This document shows positions 35,247-44,109 of a stretch of DNA of 64,000 nucleotides, piece after piece; position 1 is the first letter of the stretch; each line of letters starts with the position of its first letter. Source of the stretch: Bacteriovoracaceae bacterium UBA6200. Lineage in GTDB: Bacteria > Bdellovibrionota > Bacteriovoracia > Bacteriovoracales > Bacteriovoracaceae. A program made the translations under genes and the position numbers. The notes below the pieces were generated by a model. The model did no database searches and was not told the origin of the DNA. It saw nothing but the letters and a program-made list of their open reading frames with translations. The DNA is taken from positions 3,055 to 67,054 of the forward strand of contig DISW01000001.1 in assembly GCA_002422605.1 (NCBI GenBank). The letters run 5' to 3'.

Positions 35247-35507
35247 ATGAATATTTTAATATCGTTAATTCCATTTCTTTACTCTGACACACTTTGGGCA
35301 CGAAGCCTTAAAGCAACAGCAGATAAGCTTGCCCAAGAGACAAATCGTATCGGACTTGGAATTGCACTCTTTGGGCTTACTCTTGCTGCCATTTATTTCA
35401 TGCTAGGCCGTCAGGATGCTAGTGCAAAGATGACTCAAGCTTTGATGGGTGTCTTAGTTCTCATGCTTTCACCAACAATTATTTCATTCGTCAAAGGAAT
35501 TGCGTAA
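35247..35507 (+). CDS. VirB2/TrbC-like pilin
   Basis: 86 aa with two hydrophobic helices: an N-terminal signal-like segment (ILISLIPFLYSDTLWA) then GLGIALFGLTLAAIYFML and ALMGVLVLMLSPTIISFV, separated by a short polar loop (GRQDASAKM). This is the two-helix plan of conjugative pilins. AGGAG is 5 bases before ATG 35247. It is followed by the VirB3-like gene with overlapping stop/start. Confidence 0.7.
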   Translation: MNILISLIPFLYSDTLWARSLKATADKLAQETNRIGLGIALFGLTLAAIYFMLGRQDASAKMTQALMGVLVLMLSPTIISFVKGIA

Positions 35508-35758
35508 TGAAAAAGTTTCCTCAATTTCTCAAAACCAATCCCTCCTTTCATGGACTTCAATTCTCTGATATCGCGGGCCTCATGGTTATTCTTTATATGG
35601 CCATGATTTTAGGACTGAATCCTCTTATTACGATTTCCTTAAGTGTCGTGATGATCGGAGTGATGAAGATTATGAGAAAGAATTTCGACTTCACAGGTCT
35701 TTTGGTTCCTCGAAAAAAAGAAATCCATCTCTCAGACATTTGTCGAGGTAAAAAATGA
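35507..35758 (+). CDS. VirB3/TrbD-like inner-membrane protein
   Basis: 83 aa. A basic N terminus and one long hydrophobic hairpin (LMVILYMAMILGLNPLITISLSVVMIGVMKIM) precede a soluble tail. Size, topology and place between pilin and VirB4 match VirB3/TrbD, which helps assemble the pilus with VirB4. Start and stop codons overlap those of both neighbours. Confidence 0.65.
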   Translation: MKKFPQFLKTNPSFHGLQFSDIAGLMVILYMAMILGLNPLITISLSVVMIGVMKIMRKNFDFTGLLVPRKKEIHLSDICRGKK

Positions 35759-37623
35759 CACCAATATTTTCTGTAAATGGACATGAACTAACTTCTCTTA
35801 CGGGAGAAGTTAGTTCCTTCTTTCAAATTCTTCCTCCTGATATGGATAGACTAGATGCTGACAACCAAGAAAGGATATTCAGAGATCTTGGAAGTGATCT
35901 GGTTAATACGGATTCAGCTTTTAAAATTTACTGGCTAGATGGGAAGCTTTATATCAATACTTTTGGAGAGATTGGATTTACTCATGGGAAAATTCTTCCA
36001 CAAGAAGCTCCAATTTCAACCTTCACAGGTCGAGATGAAGTCGAAGCTCATTTTTATGAGAATTACCTTACCTGTGGAAATGACTTTGTCCGTGTGCTCT
36101 CGGTTGTGGATTTTCCATTGAATTTAGAGAAGCTTGATTCTTGTTCATGGGGCGATTTTGTTATCAACTTTAAAAAGATAGATAAATTGAAGGCCAAAAG
36201 CTCGATCAATATGAAGCGGAAACTCCATTTCTCAGCTCTGTTTAAAGGGATGCGGGATTTGGATTCTGAGAATGCTTATCATCAGGCGGAAGAACTCTTT
36301 GATGCCGTCACCAGTGATGAGAAGGGCCTATTCAGTGTAGAGATGTTTTTCCTATTAAAGGCTTCAACTAAGAGCGGACTGGATAAACTCACTGACAAAC
36401 TTATCTACGATTTTAGAGGAAAGGGGGCCAAGCTCCATGTGGAAGCTAGTGGACTGTCCCATTTCTATCAGAGTCTTGTTCCTGGAGTGCCTGCGAGCTT
36501 TAAACGGGCCTTATACGTACCTTCGGACTATCTGGGCCACCTTATTCCATATCACCGAGATTTTGTAATGGATAAAGGATTTGAGCTTACTTCTCGCAGT
36601 GGAAAACCTGTCGATTTTGATCTGTTTTGTTCCGAGGCCTTGAATTACAACGTCCTTATCACCGGTTCATCGGGGCAAGGCAAATCCATGATGGCAAATA
36701 AACTCCTTTGGCAGGAACTTGGGCGGGGAACAAAGGCGATGGTTCTCGATCTTGGAAACTCATTTGCTAAAAACGCCAAGTTTCATGATGGGGCGATTCT
36801 CTCTCAGAAGTTTAATCCTTATCAGTTTAAGAACCCTCGCTACCTTAAAGAGTTTGTATTGGCGACGATGGATGAAAAGCTGGCCCGTCATGAGGAGGGG
36901 AGACTATTTGAAGTGATTAAAGCGATCTCTGAAGATGGAAAGATCACAAGCTTTAAAGCGTTTCTAAGAGAGCTTGAAAAATCTTTCTCTGGAATCCGCT
37001 ATTACTTCAATGAGATTGAAGAATTTTTCACGGACGAAAGTTTATCTCTAAATGATTTTACTTACTGTGACTTCTCTCTCTATCCAGAGGCCATGAAGGC
37101 CCCACTGATTATTTATCTTATTGAGTATTTTAAGCATCTTGAGGGAGAGAAGATTTTTATCTTTGATGAGTGCTGGCACTTACTCCTTAAAAATGCGGAT
37201 TACATCGCAGAGTGCTTTAGAACCTTCAGGAAACATAAGGCAAGTGCGGTTGCGATCTCGCAAAACCTAGATGACTTTTCAGAATCTCAGCTTGGGCGTG
37301 TGATTATTCAAAACACTTACTTTAAGTTTTTGTTTCGGCAGAGTCTATCGACATCCGAATTCATTGATGCTCACACCAAGTCACTTTTGGATTCAGTGCA
37401 ATCTATTAAAGGGGCCTATAGTGAGTTTCTGCTTTTAACGGAATCCATAAAAAAGCCTATCCGTTACTATCCAACACCACTTGAGTATCAGGTGATGACA
37501 AGTGCCCGTGATGATAATCAGCAGTTTGAAGAATATCTCGCAAGTGGAGGCAAGTTTCTTCCGTTTCAAGACGCAATGAAGAATTTCACGATCATTAAAA
37601 ATCCGTATGGGAGTTGTTCATGA
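35755..37623 (+). CDS. VirB4-family conjugation ATPase (complete)
   Basis: 622 aa, shorter than typical VirB4 (about 800). The N-terminal CagE/TrbE/VirB-like domain spans about 1-270. Walker A GSSGQGKS is at 304-311, then MVLDLGNSFAK. Walker B (IFIFDECW) is near 470, and FRTFRKHKASAVAISQ is shared with the element-A copy. It powers pilus biogenesis and DNA/protein transfer at the inner membrane. The first codons contain a perfect 13-bp hairpin (35785-35816). Start overlaps the VirB3-like stop (ATGA). Confidence 0.9.
   Translation: MTPIFSVNGHELTSLTGEVSSFFQILPPDMDRLDADNQERIFRDLGSDLVNTDSAFKIYWLDGKLYINTFGEIGFTHGKILPQEAPISTFTGRDEVEAHFYENYLTCGNDFVRVLSVVDFPLNLEKLDSCSWGDFVINFKKIDKLKAKSSINMKRKLHFSALFKGMRDLDSENAYHQAEELFDAVTSDEKGLFSVEMFFLLKASTKSGLDKLTDKLIYDFRGKGAKLHVEASGLSHFYQSLVPGVPASFKRALYVPSDYLGHLIPYHRDFVMDKGFELTSRSGKPVDFDLFCSEALNYNVLITGSSGQGKSMMANKLLWQELGRGTKAMVLDLGNSFAKNAKFHDGAILSQKFNPYQFKNPRYLKEFVLATMDEKLARHEEGRLFEVIKAISEDGKITSFKAFLRELEKSFSGIRYYFNEIEEFFTDESLSLNDFTYCDFSLYPEAMKAPLIIYLIEYFKHLEGEKIFIFDECWHLLLKNADYIAECFRTFRKHKASAVAISQNLDDFSESQLGRVIIQNTYFKFLFRQSLSTSEFIDAHTKSLLDSVQSIKGAYSEFLLLTESIKKPIRYYPTPLEYQVMTSARDDNQQFEEYLASGGKFLPFQDAMKNFTIIKNPYGSCS
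35785..35816 (+). other. Perfect hairpin inside the start of the VirB4 gene
   Basis: Arms 35785-35797 and 35804-35816, 13 bp exact, loop TTACGG. It starts 30 bases after the ATG, within the coding frame. It could slow translation or end some transcripts so that pilin and VirB3 are made in excess over VirB4, or it could stabilise the upstream mRNA after processing. No U-tract follows directly. Confidence 0.5.
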
Positions 37624-38279
37624 AAAAGATTCTTTTAAGTGCAGGAATTATGCTTCTCACACTTCCAAGTTATGCTCAGATTCTCAGTTCTGATACGGCT
37701 CTCTTGGTAGAGCTGGTCACGACAACGGCCAGTCAGCTTAATGAATTAGAGAAGCTTGTCAGTAATGCGGAAAAGTACACGGTGAAGATGCAGCAGTATA
37801 ACGAGTTATTTCAGGATGAATACTTTAGGGCCGAGCGTGTGCTTTATATCGCAGAATCACTTGCCGCTAAAAAAGAAGTGGCAAATATTGGCGACTTAAA
37901 CTGGGCCATTCGTGAGCTTAAATACTCTATGGCAGAGATGAAGGAACTCATGCGTGAGTACACCATCATAAAATCGGATGAATCAAAGACTAAAGCGCAG
38001 GTCAAAATTCAAAAAAAAGTAAACGTTCGTAAGGGTCAGATTGCTAAGTCTCAGGTGGATAAATCCGTCAAAGCGAAAACAACAGGTCGGGCCACACAGC
38101 TTACTGCCCAGAATACGGCCATGATTTATGAACAAAATGTGGATATGCACAACACCCAGCTTGAAATTTTAGAAAAGCTCTCCACTAGTAATCGCCTCAT
38201 GGCGGAACAACTGGAAGAAAAGCGTTTCGAGCAGATCGAGAAAGAGAAGTCCTATGGTGTATCAAAGGATAAGAAATGA
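37620..38279 (+). CDS. TrbJ/VirB5-like conjugal transfer protein (B)
   Basis: 219 aa from ATG 37620, overlapping the VirB4 stop; an upstream TTG at 37614 is unlikely. Signal peptide KKILLSAGIMLLTLPSYAQ, then the conserved TASQLNELEKLVSNAEKYT and a long Lys/Gln/Glu-rich coiled coil. The paralogue is at 1304. Expected in the periplasm as a pilus-associated or channel-assembly component. Later parts of the two copies diverge. Confidence 0.65.
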   Translation: MKKILLSAGIMLLTLPSYAQILSSDTALLVELVTTTASQLNELEKLVSNAEKYTVKMQQYNELFQDEYFRAERVLYIAESLAAKKEVANIGDLNWAIRELKYSMAEMKELMREYTIIKSDESKTKAQVKIQKKVNVRKGQIAKSQVDKSVKAKTTGRATQLTAQNTAMIYEQNVDMHNTQLEILEKLSTSNRLMAEQLEEKRFEQIEKEKSYGVSKDKK

Positions 38280-39625
38280 ATATCCTGCAAGAGATGCTAC
38301 TTATTGAGGAACCAAGTGTTTTTCGTCTTTACAAAGAAATGACAAGTATTGCGAATTACTTTATTGCTCCCGTGTTCACTATTGCTCTCATCTTGGAATA
38401 CTTTGGAAATATGGATTTTGGTGGAGTAGTTAAGAAGCTTCTTCTAATCACGGTCTTTATCGGTACTTTTTATCAGTTTCATACTACTGCCACGAAACTG
38501 GCTCTTGATAATGCGACCTATACGCTTAAAAAAGTGAGTCCTCGAAATCTGTTCGTAAAGAAGTGGTATCACACTAAGGTTAAAACTACTGAAAAGAAAG
38601 AATGGAATTTTATCCAGTCGCTTGTAGTTCCGAACCTGAATGATCTTTTAGCTACAGCTTTCTTTCTACTCGCTAAAGTCTTTATCTGGCTTTTAAAGCT
38701 CATCTATTCCAGCGTGTACCATCTGACTTATGTCTTTTCTGGTGTCACTGCCATTCTGTATTTTCTCGGTTGGACGAAAGATGCTCTCAAAGGAACAGTT
38801 CAGGCTAGTCTTTGGTGCATGATTATGCCCTTTGTGATTGTGGCGATACTTGCTCTCGTGGGAAACAGTATTGATGAAGCGGCTCTTGGAAGTGATCTTA
38901 TTGTCACTAAGGTTGACACTATCATCTGGTTATTCGGAGTCACTTTGCTTCTCCTTATTAGTCCGCTTATTAGCTATGGGATGATTAAAGGAGACGGTAT
39001 CCATTCCTTCGGCTCAAAGATGGGAACAATGGTAGTGAGTTCAGGGATGAAAACGATGGCCCTTCTCCCATTCCTTACGAAAATGAAAGATCGCTTTACT
39101 GGTAAGACTAGTTTCAGTGATCGAAAAGGGAACACCCTTCAATCAAGATCCACGGGGGCCAATTTGAGATCAAATTCAATGAAGATGAGCGAGAAGCAAG
39201 GAAAGGACTCTGTTAAGGAGAATAATCAAACTCAAGTAAGGAAGAACAGTCAGGAAGCGAATGATACTAAGACTTTTAAGTCTTCAGCACAGGCCCAACA
39301 AGGGAAATTTCCTCTTGGCGAACTGAAACCTGTCCCTAATGCAGAACCAGCTCAAGATTTTGTGAAACTTAAGAAGCAGAACTTCAAGTTCAATCAAAAG
39401 TATTGGGACAGCATTAACCCTCATAAGGGGGAGGCCATAAAGAAGAAATACGGCATTGATGGAAATATTGTTAATCCACACAAAGTTCATCGCCCGGTTA
39501 ATTCTGACAAGGCAAAGGTATCAACTCCTGTGACAACGAAGAGAACAACAGTTGCCCCTGGTCCACGAGTTCATAATCCAGTGATCCTCCCAAGAAAAAA
39601 GGAGAAAACAAATGAGCTACGATAA
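38276..39625 (+). CDS. TrbL/VirB6-like polytopic inner-membrane protein (B)
   Basis: 449 aa. About six membrane segments occupy the first 235 residues, including the shared VQASLWCMIMPFVIVAILAL. A polar, Ser/Lys/Asn-rich, probably disordered tail of about 190 residues follows. Role as for TrbL/VirB6: the inner-membrane channel. Start overlaps the TrbJ-like stop (ATGA). The tail differs completely from the element-A copy, which may reflect different partners or simply low constraint. Confidence 0.75.
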   Translation: MNILQEMLLIEEPSVFRLYKEMTSIANYFIAPVFTIALILEYFGNMDFGGVVKKLLLITVFIGTFYQFHTTATKLALDNATYTLKKVSPRNLFVKKWYHTKVKTTEKKEWNFIQSLVVPNLNDLLATAFFLLAKVFIWLLKLIYSSVYHLTYVFSGVTAILYFLGWTKDALKGTVQASLWCMIMPFVIVAILALVGNSIDEAALGSDLIVTKVDTIIWLFGVTLLLLISPLISYGMIKGDGIHSFGSKMGTMVVSSGMKTMALLPFLTKMKDRFTGKTSFSDRKGNTLQSRSTGANLRSNSMKMSEKQGKDSVKENNQTQVRKNSQEANDTKTFKSSAQAQQGKFPLGELKPVPNAEPAQDFVKLKKQNFKFNQKYWDSINPHKGEAIKKKYGIDGNIVNPHKVHRPVNSDKAKVSTPVTTKRTTVAPGPRVHNPVILPRKKEKTNELR

Positions 39626-40061
39626 TTTTGAGGCAAGTTTTACCAAAGAAAACAAGAAGCTGAAAATCGTTCTGGCCATTACGATCTTGATTTCTTTGAC
39701 TGCGGTTATCTTGCAATTTTTTGAAAGACGTTACTTTCTTTATCAAGGCGGGACTATTTTTGAAGAAAGACCTCTCGCTGAAGAAATTTGTCGTCTTGCT
39801 TTTGTGGGACTTGCAGGAGGGACTCCTAATTCCCATGTCGTTCATGATGAAGTGATAAAAATAGCGGAGAAAGACAACTTTTCAATGACGATTGATAAGA
39901 TTTTTCAAGTGAAGTCTCTCGAAGTGGGGGCCTGTAAGATTATTCTTAAATCTGAAGGAGTTCTCACAGCCTTTAAGGTCAAACTTCAGGGAAGTGATGG
40001 CAATCCATTCTATTACAAACTTATACAACTGGATGAGATTCCAGCGAAGGAGAAAATATGA
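39612..40061 (+). CDS. VirB8/TraE-like bitopic transfer protein (B)
   Basis: 149 aa with one membrane helix (about residues 18-37, IVLAITILISLTAVILQFF) and a small periplasmic domain. Ribosome site AAAGGAG precedes ATG 39612, overlapping the TrbL-like gene by 14 bases. It is short for VirB8, and assignment comes from topology and gene order. The element-A counterpart is at 3482. Confidence 0.5.
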   Translation: MSYDNFEASFTKENKKLKIVLAITILISLTAVILQFFERRYFLYQGGTIFEERPLAEEICRLAFVGLAGGTPNSHVVHDEVIKIAEKDNFSMTIDKIFQVKSLEVGACKIILKSEGVLTAFKVKLQGSDGNPFYYKLIQLDEIPAKEKI

Positions 40062-40528
40062 TTTTTCATATCCTAATGAATCAGATGACCACCATATTCC
40101 TGGGTCTAAATCTTCTCACTACACTTAGCTTTGATTCGGAAATTCAAAGCTATCTATACGGCGGAAGTCAGGAAGAACTATTTTTCCAAGTGACCAATAA
40201 TCACAGAACGCTTGCGATTAAGCCGAAAATGGATGGGGCCTATTCTAACCTCTTGGTGATTACCAAAAATAGTAAATACTACTTTGATCTAAAGCATTCC
40301 AAGGATAATCCTCATCAGTTCGTTGAGGTTAAAAATGGTGTCATGAACCATGCTCTCACCAAGAAGATTAAGTCTAAGGAGTATGAAATCTTGGAGGGAG
40401 ATAACTCCATCTTGTTTATTAACAACAAGTCATCAGAAGTCACGGTCAATGGGATGAGGATTAAGCATCGGGAGTATTTATCCAAAGGGGTCCCAATCCT
40501 CTATGAGGGACAGCGAATCCTGAACTAA
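40058..40528 (+). CDS. VirB9/TraK-like protein (B)
   Basis: 156 aa. TTLSFDSEIQSYLYGG, LAIKPKMDGAYSNLLVITKNSKYYFDL and the terminal VTVNGMRI ... KGVPILYEGQRIL align with the element-A copy at 3946. The beta-strand pattern is that of the N-terminal VirB9/TrbG/TraK domain. It is expected to join the lipoprotein and VirB10-like protein in the outer-membrane core. Start overlaps the VirB8-like stop. Confidence 0.65.
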   Translation: MIFHILMNQMTTIFLGLNLLTTLSFDSEIQSYLYGGSQEELFFQVTNNHRTLAIKPKMDGAYSNLLVITKNSKYYFDLKHSKDNPHQFVEVKNGVMNHALTKKIKSKEYEILEGDNSILFINNKSSEVTVNGMRIKHREYLSKGVPILYEGQRILN

Positions 40529-40548
40529 GAGCTTCAAGGACAGATCAG

Positions 40549-41301
40549 ATGAAAAATATAGCGGTAATAATGATCGCCTGCGTGAGCTTTAACCTCAAAG
40601 CGCAGACAGCAAGGATAAGTAGAATGAACAAGACAGTAACAACGCATCACCAGAAAACCACACAAAGGCGGGATAATCATGGCGAGATTCTCAACAAAAT
40701 TCTTGAAAACAACAAGCGGCTCAATTCACTTCTTCAAAGTCGGAGTGGAATTCCTGTTATATGGGAACAAAGGGCGAAAATCCTCACGGGTAAAGTCTTC
40801 CGTGGTACTCTTCTAAACTCGATTGTCTCGACGAATTTATCAAGTCCGGTGATTGTCATGGCCCATCCCAATCAGGGCCTTCCGCATAAGACTAAATTTT
40901 CCTGTCAGGGAACCACTCAAAATAAGCGTGTTTTAACACTTTGTAACAAGATGGTGACAACTAATAAGGAAATTCCCATTCAGGCCCAGCTACTTAACAC
41001 GGATGGAAGTAGTGGTCTTGAGGGAGTCTATGACGATGCCAAGGATCAACTTATCGCAGGGGCCGTCATAAGTGACTTCGCTCAAGGGATGCTCTCTGGC
41101 ACGCAATCCCGGCTCGGCTCGACCTTTGGTGCCGTAAGAGATGACTCTGCCAAAAATCAAGTTCTTCAAGGCCTCATTGAATCAGGGCGAACCACCTCTG
41201 ACATTTTATTAGATGAAATGAAAACCGCTGAACCTATCGTCTCTATCGAGGCCGGAGAGGAAGTCTTGATTTATTTCATGGAGGCAGTCAATGAAATGTA
41301 G
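40549..41301 (+). CDS. VirB10-like core complex protein (B)
   Basis: 250 aa with a short signal-like start ending FNLKAQTA. The VirB10/TrbI barrel shows LTGKVFRGTLLNSIVST, LPHKTKFSCQG and LNTDGSSGLEGVYDDAKD, then LGSTFGAV, all shared with 4428-5228. It links inner and outer parts of the channel in known systems. Unlike other genes in the operon it is separated by a 20-base gap, with its own AAGGA ribosome site. Confidence 0.72.
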   Translation: MKNIAVIMIACVSFNLKAQTARISRMNKTVTTHHQKTTQRRDNHGEILNKILENNKRLNSLLQSRSGIPVIWEQRAKILTGKVFRGTLLNSIVSTNLSSPVIVMAHPNQGLPHKTKFSCQGTTQNKRVLTLCNKMVTTNKEIPIQAQLLNTDGSSGLEGVYDDAKDQLIAGAVISDFAQGMLSGTQSRLGSTFGAVRDDSAKNQVLQGLIESGRTTSDILLDEMKTAEPIVSIEAGEEVLIYFMEAVNEM

Positions 41302-41797
41302 TCTTTTAGTTTTTCTAATTTTTATTACCTCCTGCTCGTCACTTAAGAAAAGTATTGGTGCCGGGGCCCTCATTGGCGGAGTTGTCGGGGGAGCTGGCGG
41401 AGCTGTGTTTTCACCTGATGAGTATTCCAAAGGTAAGAACGCTTACATGGGGGGGGTGATCGGAGCGATTGCAGGGGCAGGGCTAGCTTATCTTTTTCAT
41501 GATGAACCTAAAAAGAAAACAGCAGACCCAATGCTTTTGGATGAACCGACTCAGCTTCACAAGGAAGTACCACTTTTTGATTTTTCACCAGAGCTTAAGC
41601 ATATAAGGCCTGAAGTGAACTTTAAACCTGTTAAGAAGTATGAAGTTCCTCTTGAGAAGCTACCAACGGAACTTGAAGGCAAAGTAAAAAAACAGTTCAT
41701 CATCGAGTACGAATCTGATGCCAGAACACTAGAAATTGACAACAGGACGATCCAGATCAGTCCATTTAAAGCATGGGAGCACATTTATGAAAAATAA
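41291..41797 (+). CDS. Glycine-zipper lipoprotein of the transfer apparatus (B)
   Basis: 168 aa. Lipobox ITSC lies at residues 12-15, then two glycine-zipper hydrophobic stretches (GAGALIGGVVGGAGGAVF and GGVIGAIAGAGLAYLF). A soluble tail ends in FKAWEHIY like its element-A counterpart. Overlaps both neighbours. VirB7-like by position only. Confidence 0.55.
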   Translation: MKCSLLVFLIFITSCSSLKKSIGAGALIGGVVGGAGGAVFSPDEYSKGKNAYMGGVIGAIAGAGLAYLFHDEPKKKTADPMLLDEPTQLHKEVPLFDFSPELKHIRPEVNFKPVKKYEVPLEKLPTELEGKVKKQFIIEYESDARTLEIDNRTIQISPFKAWEHIYEK

Positions 41798-43172
41798 AAA
41801 CCAACAGCCACAGATAGATTTATTCACACCTATCTATGAAATCTTCCATGAGTTATGCGTCCTCCTTTTTGACCTTGGAAAGGAAGTCTTCAAGTGGGGC
41901 TGGATGAAGATTTTAAAGAAGAACCCACCCCTAGAACAAATTAACAGAAAGGCATTAAACGTGAGAACAACAACAGAAATTCAAGACGCATTAGGGATTG
42001 ATACCAAAAATAGAAAAGAGTTTTTACTTAAGGAAGTGGACTTTCGACGCCATAGCTTCATTGTTGGAGCATCTGGTTTCGGTAAGACAAATCTTATCAG
42101 TATCCTCCAGGAACACTCTTTACGTAAAGATAAACCGATTATCTTCTTTGACCCGAAAGGTGATATGGAAGCCTTAACTACATTTCAGAAGATTTGTGAG
42201 CAGTATAATAAGCCTTGTTATATCTTCTCTGAGCACTACAAAGACTCAATCTCGCTTAATCCACTTAGAGAGGGAACAGTAAACCAAGTCGTTGATCGTA
42301 TCATGCGCTCGTTTGACTGGTCAGAGCCATATTACAGGGACGCTTCAAGAAGAAGTTTAACCAAGGCCCTTCAAAAACTGGAAAAGGATGGTGAAACCTT
42401 CACTCTTAAGAAGGTCTTTGATGAATTAGTACGCCTTGAAAGCAAAGAGAACATAGGTCTTATTGCTAAACTTGAGGCCATATTAGTTTCAGACTTTGGA
42501 AAGATTCTCAATGCTGAGGGGCCTGGTGCTTTAACTCTGTCAAAGATTCGTGAGGAAAAGGCCTGTCTATATATTGGCCTATCGACACAAGGTTACGGTG
42601 AAACGGCTTCAGCAGTAGGAAAACTCTTCTTGGGTGAGCTTCTCTATAATTCCTATAAGACTCTCGCTGTTGGAGAGAATAAAGGACTAGAAAATCCTAT
42701 TAGCGTTTACTTTGATGAGTTTGGCTCACTGGTAACTCCTGAGTTCATCGAACTTCAGAATAAGTGCCGTGGTGCTGGTATGGAGTTAACCCTTGCGGTT
42801 CAGACGGCATCTGATATTGATCGAGTAAATCCTGATCTTACCAGGCAAGTAATTGAGAATGCCGGAAATCTTTTTATTCTCAAACAACGACTACAGGAAG
42901 GCGCCTCCATTTTCTCTGAGGCCATCGGTACGGTAATCTCCAAGAAGCAAACCTTCAGAATAGAAAACGGTGAGCAGCAAAGGTCAGGAAGTGAGCGTGA
43001 AGTCCATGAGCTTATTGTCCATCCTGACATCATTAAGAATCTTGGAATCGGCCAGTGTGTGCTTCTAAGGCAAGGGCCTACTCGGGTAAATCTCATCAAT
43101 GTCAGAAATAGAAAGTGGGACAAGATCCGTAAAAAAGAACCAGTGAAACAGATCGCCCCATCACTCTTATGA
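41787..43172 (+). CDS. VirD4/TraD-type coupling ATPase (B)
   Basis: 461 aa from ATG 41787, overlapping the lipoprotein gene. Walker A GASGFGKT (about residue 94), FFDPKGDMEAL, Walker B VYFDEFGSLV and TLAVQTASDIDRV correspond to those of the element-A protein. No clear N-terminal transmembrane anchor: the first 55 residues hold amphipathic helices only. It brings the nucleoprotein substrate to the channel. Confidence 0.85.
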   Translation: MKNKNQQPQIDLFTPIYEIFHELCVLLFDLGKEVFKWGWMKILKKNPPLEQINRKALNVRTTTEIQDALGIDTKNRKEFLLKEVDFRRHSFIVGASGFGKTNLISILQEHSLRKDKPIIFFDPKGDMEALTTFQKICEQYNKPCYIFSEHYKDSISLNPLREGTVNQVVDRIMRSFDWSEPYYRDASRRSLTKALQKLEKDGETFTLKKVFDELVRLESKENIGLIAKLEAILVSDFGKILNAEGPGALTLSKIREEKACLYIGLSTQGYGETASAVGKLFLGELLYNSYKTLAVGENKGLENPISVYFDEFGSLVTPEFIELQNKCRGAGMELTLAVQTASDIDRVNPDLTRQVIENAGNLFILKQRLQEGASIFSEAIGTVISKKQTFRIENGEQQRSGSEREVHELIVHPDIIKNLGIGQCVLLRQGPTRVNLINVRNRKWDKIRKKEPVKQIAPSLL

Positions 43173-43191
43173 AATTAAATAAGGAGGAAGC

Positions 43192-43920
43192 TTGGATATA
43201 AGAATGAACCTGAATAGCCTGCATTTGAATTACCTTACTCCACTTTTAAAGTGGAGGGTCATGGACTTGGAGTCATTAAGGAAGGAGTGTATCAGTGCCC
43301 CGAAATATAAAAGCTTTCATCGCATCATTAGAAATCTTGAGAAGAAGAAAATTTTGGAGGGATATAGAGACCCATATAGTCGCAAGAAATTTATCTACCT
43401 TAGCGCATTCGGAGAGGGCAGGTTGTCGCTTAAGGAAAACCCGACGGCATTATCAGGAGAGACTTTAATTCATGATCTCAAGGTTTCAGAGATTACGAGG
43501 TCTCTTTATGCTCAAGGCTTCGTTGATGATGTTGAGCTTGAACACCTGATTCACGATAAAAGAAACTTTAAGCTTACTTATAAGATCATTCCTGATGCCA
43601 TCCTTCAACTCGAAAAGAAAGGTCACAAGTATCAGATCGCCTTTGAGTTAGAGCTTACAAGAAAGAGTAACCAGCGTCTCATTGAGAAGATGAAGCAATA
43701 TGAGACAAGTAGCTTCTACCACTATGTGATGTACTTTTTCCCATCAGAAAACTTGATGGAAAAGTACATAGCTCAAGCGGAGGAGAAGATCGGGAAGGAG
43801 TACATGATCAAGTTTATGTTCTTTTATCATCCTCAATTGTCTTCTGGTCATCACAACCCAGAAGATATTAAGGGGATTTATCAAGGTAAGAAAATCACGC
43901 TTTCAGAAGTGTTGAAGTGA
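43192..43920 (+). CDS. Replic_Relax-like protein, candidate MOBC-type relaxase (B)
   Basis: 242 aa. TTG 43192 has AGGAGG 4 bases upstream and is preferred over ATG 43204. Winged-helix N terminus (about 10-80), then IHDLKVSEI, IPDAILQLEKK, IAFELELTRKSNQR and KMKQYE, aligning with the H-D, P-D-A, E-x-E-L-x-R-K and Y positions of the element-A protein. The pattern fits the replication-relaxation family. It is the only visible candidate relaxase, next to the candidate oriT. Confidence 0.55.
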   Translation: MDIRMNLNSLHLNYLTPLLKWRVMDLESLRKECISAPKYKSFHRIIRNLEKKKILEGYRDPYSRKKFIYLSAFGEGRLSLKENPTALSGETLIHDLKVSEITRSLYAQGFVDDVELEHLIHDKRNFKLTYKIIPDAILQLEKKGHKYQIAFELELTRKSNQRLIEKMKQYETSSFYHYVMYFFPSENLMEKYIAQAEEKIGKEYMIKFMFFYHPQLSSGHHNPEDIKGIYQGKKITLSEVLK

Positions 43921-43956
43921 AGTAGAAGTGATGATGAATGATGAGGATAACTGTTT

Positions 43957-44092
43957 TTCCTTGCCCGTTAAATCTTTGAAATGAATCAGGAATCGCGCAC
44001 TCCGAATGTGACTCCCCACCCCCAACGAGTATGAGTGTGTGGAGTCACATTCTACGTGCGAGAGAGAGGTTAAAACCTTAACGGGCAAGGAA
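43957..44092. other. Nested inverted repeat, candidate oriT of element B
   Basis: The outer arms are 15 bp and exact (43957-43971 with 44078-44092). The inner arms are 12 bp and exact (44004-44015 with 44041-44052), with partial pairing (CGCAC) just outside. The 25-base loop contains ATGAGT, as does the loop in element A. Position and architecture match 8041-8159, but arm sequences are unrelated, as expected for origins with matched but different recognition proteins. Confidence 0.55.
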
Positions 44093-44109
44093 TTAAAAGG
44101 AGGAAGACA

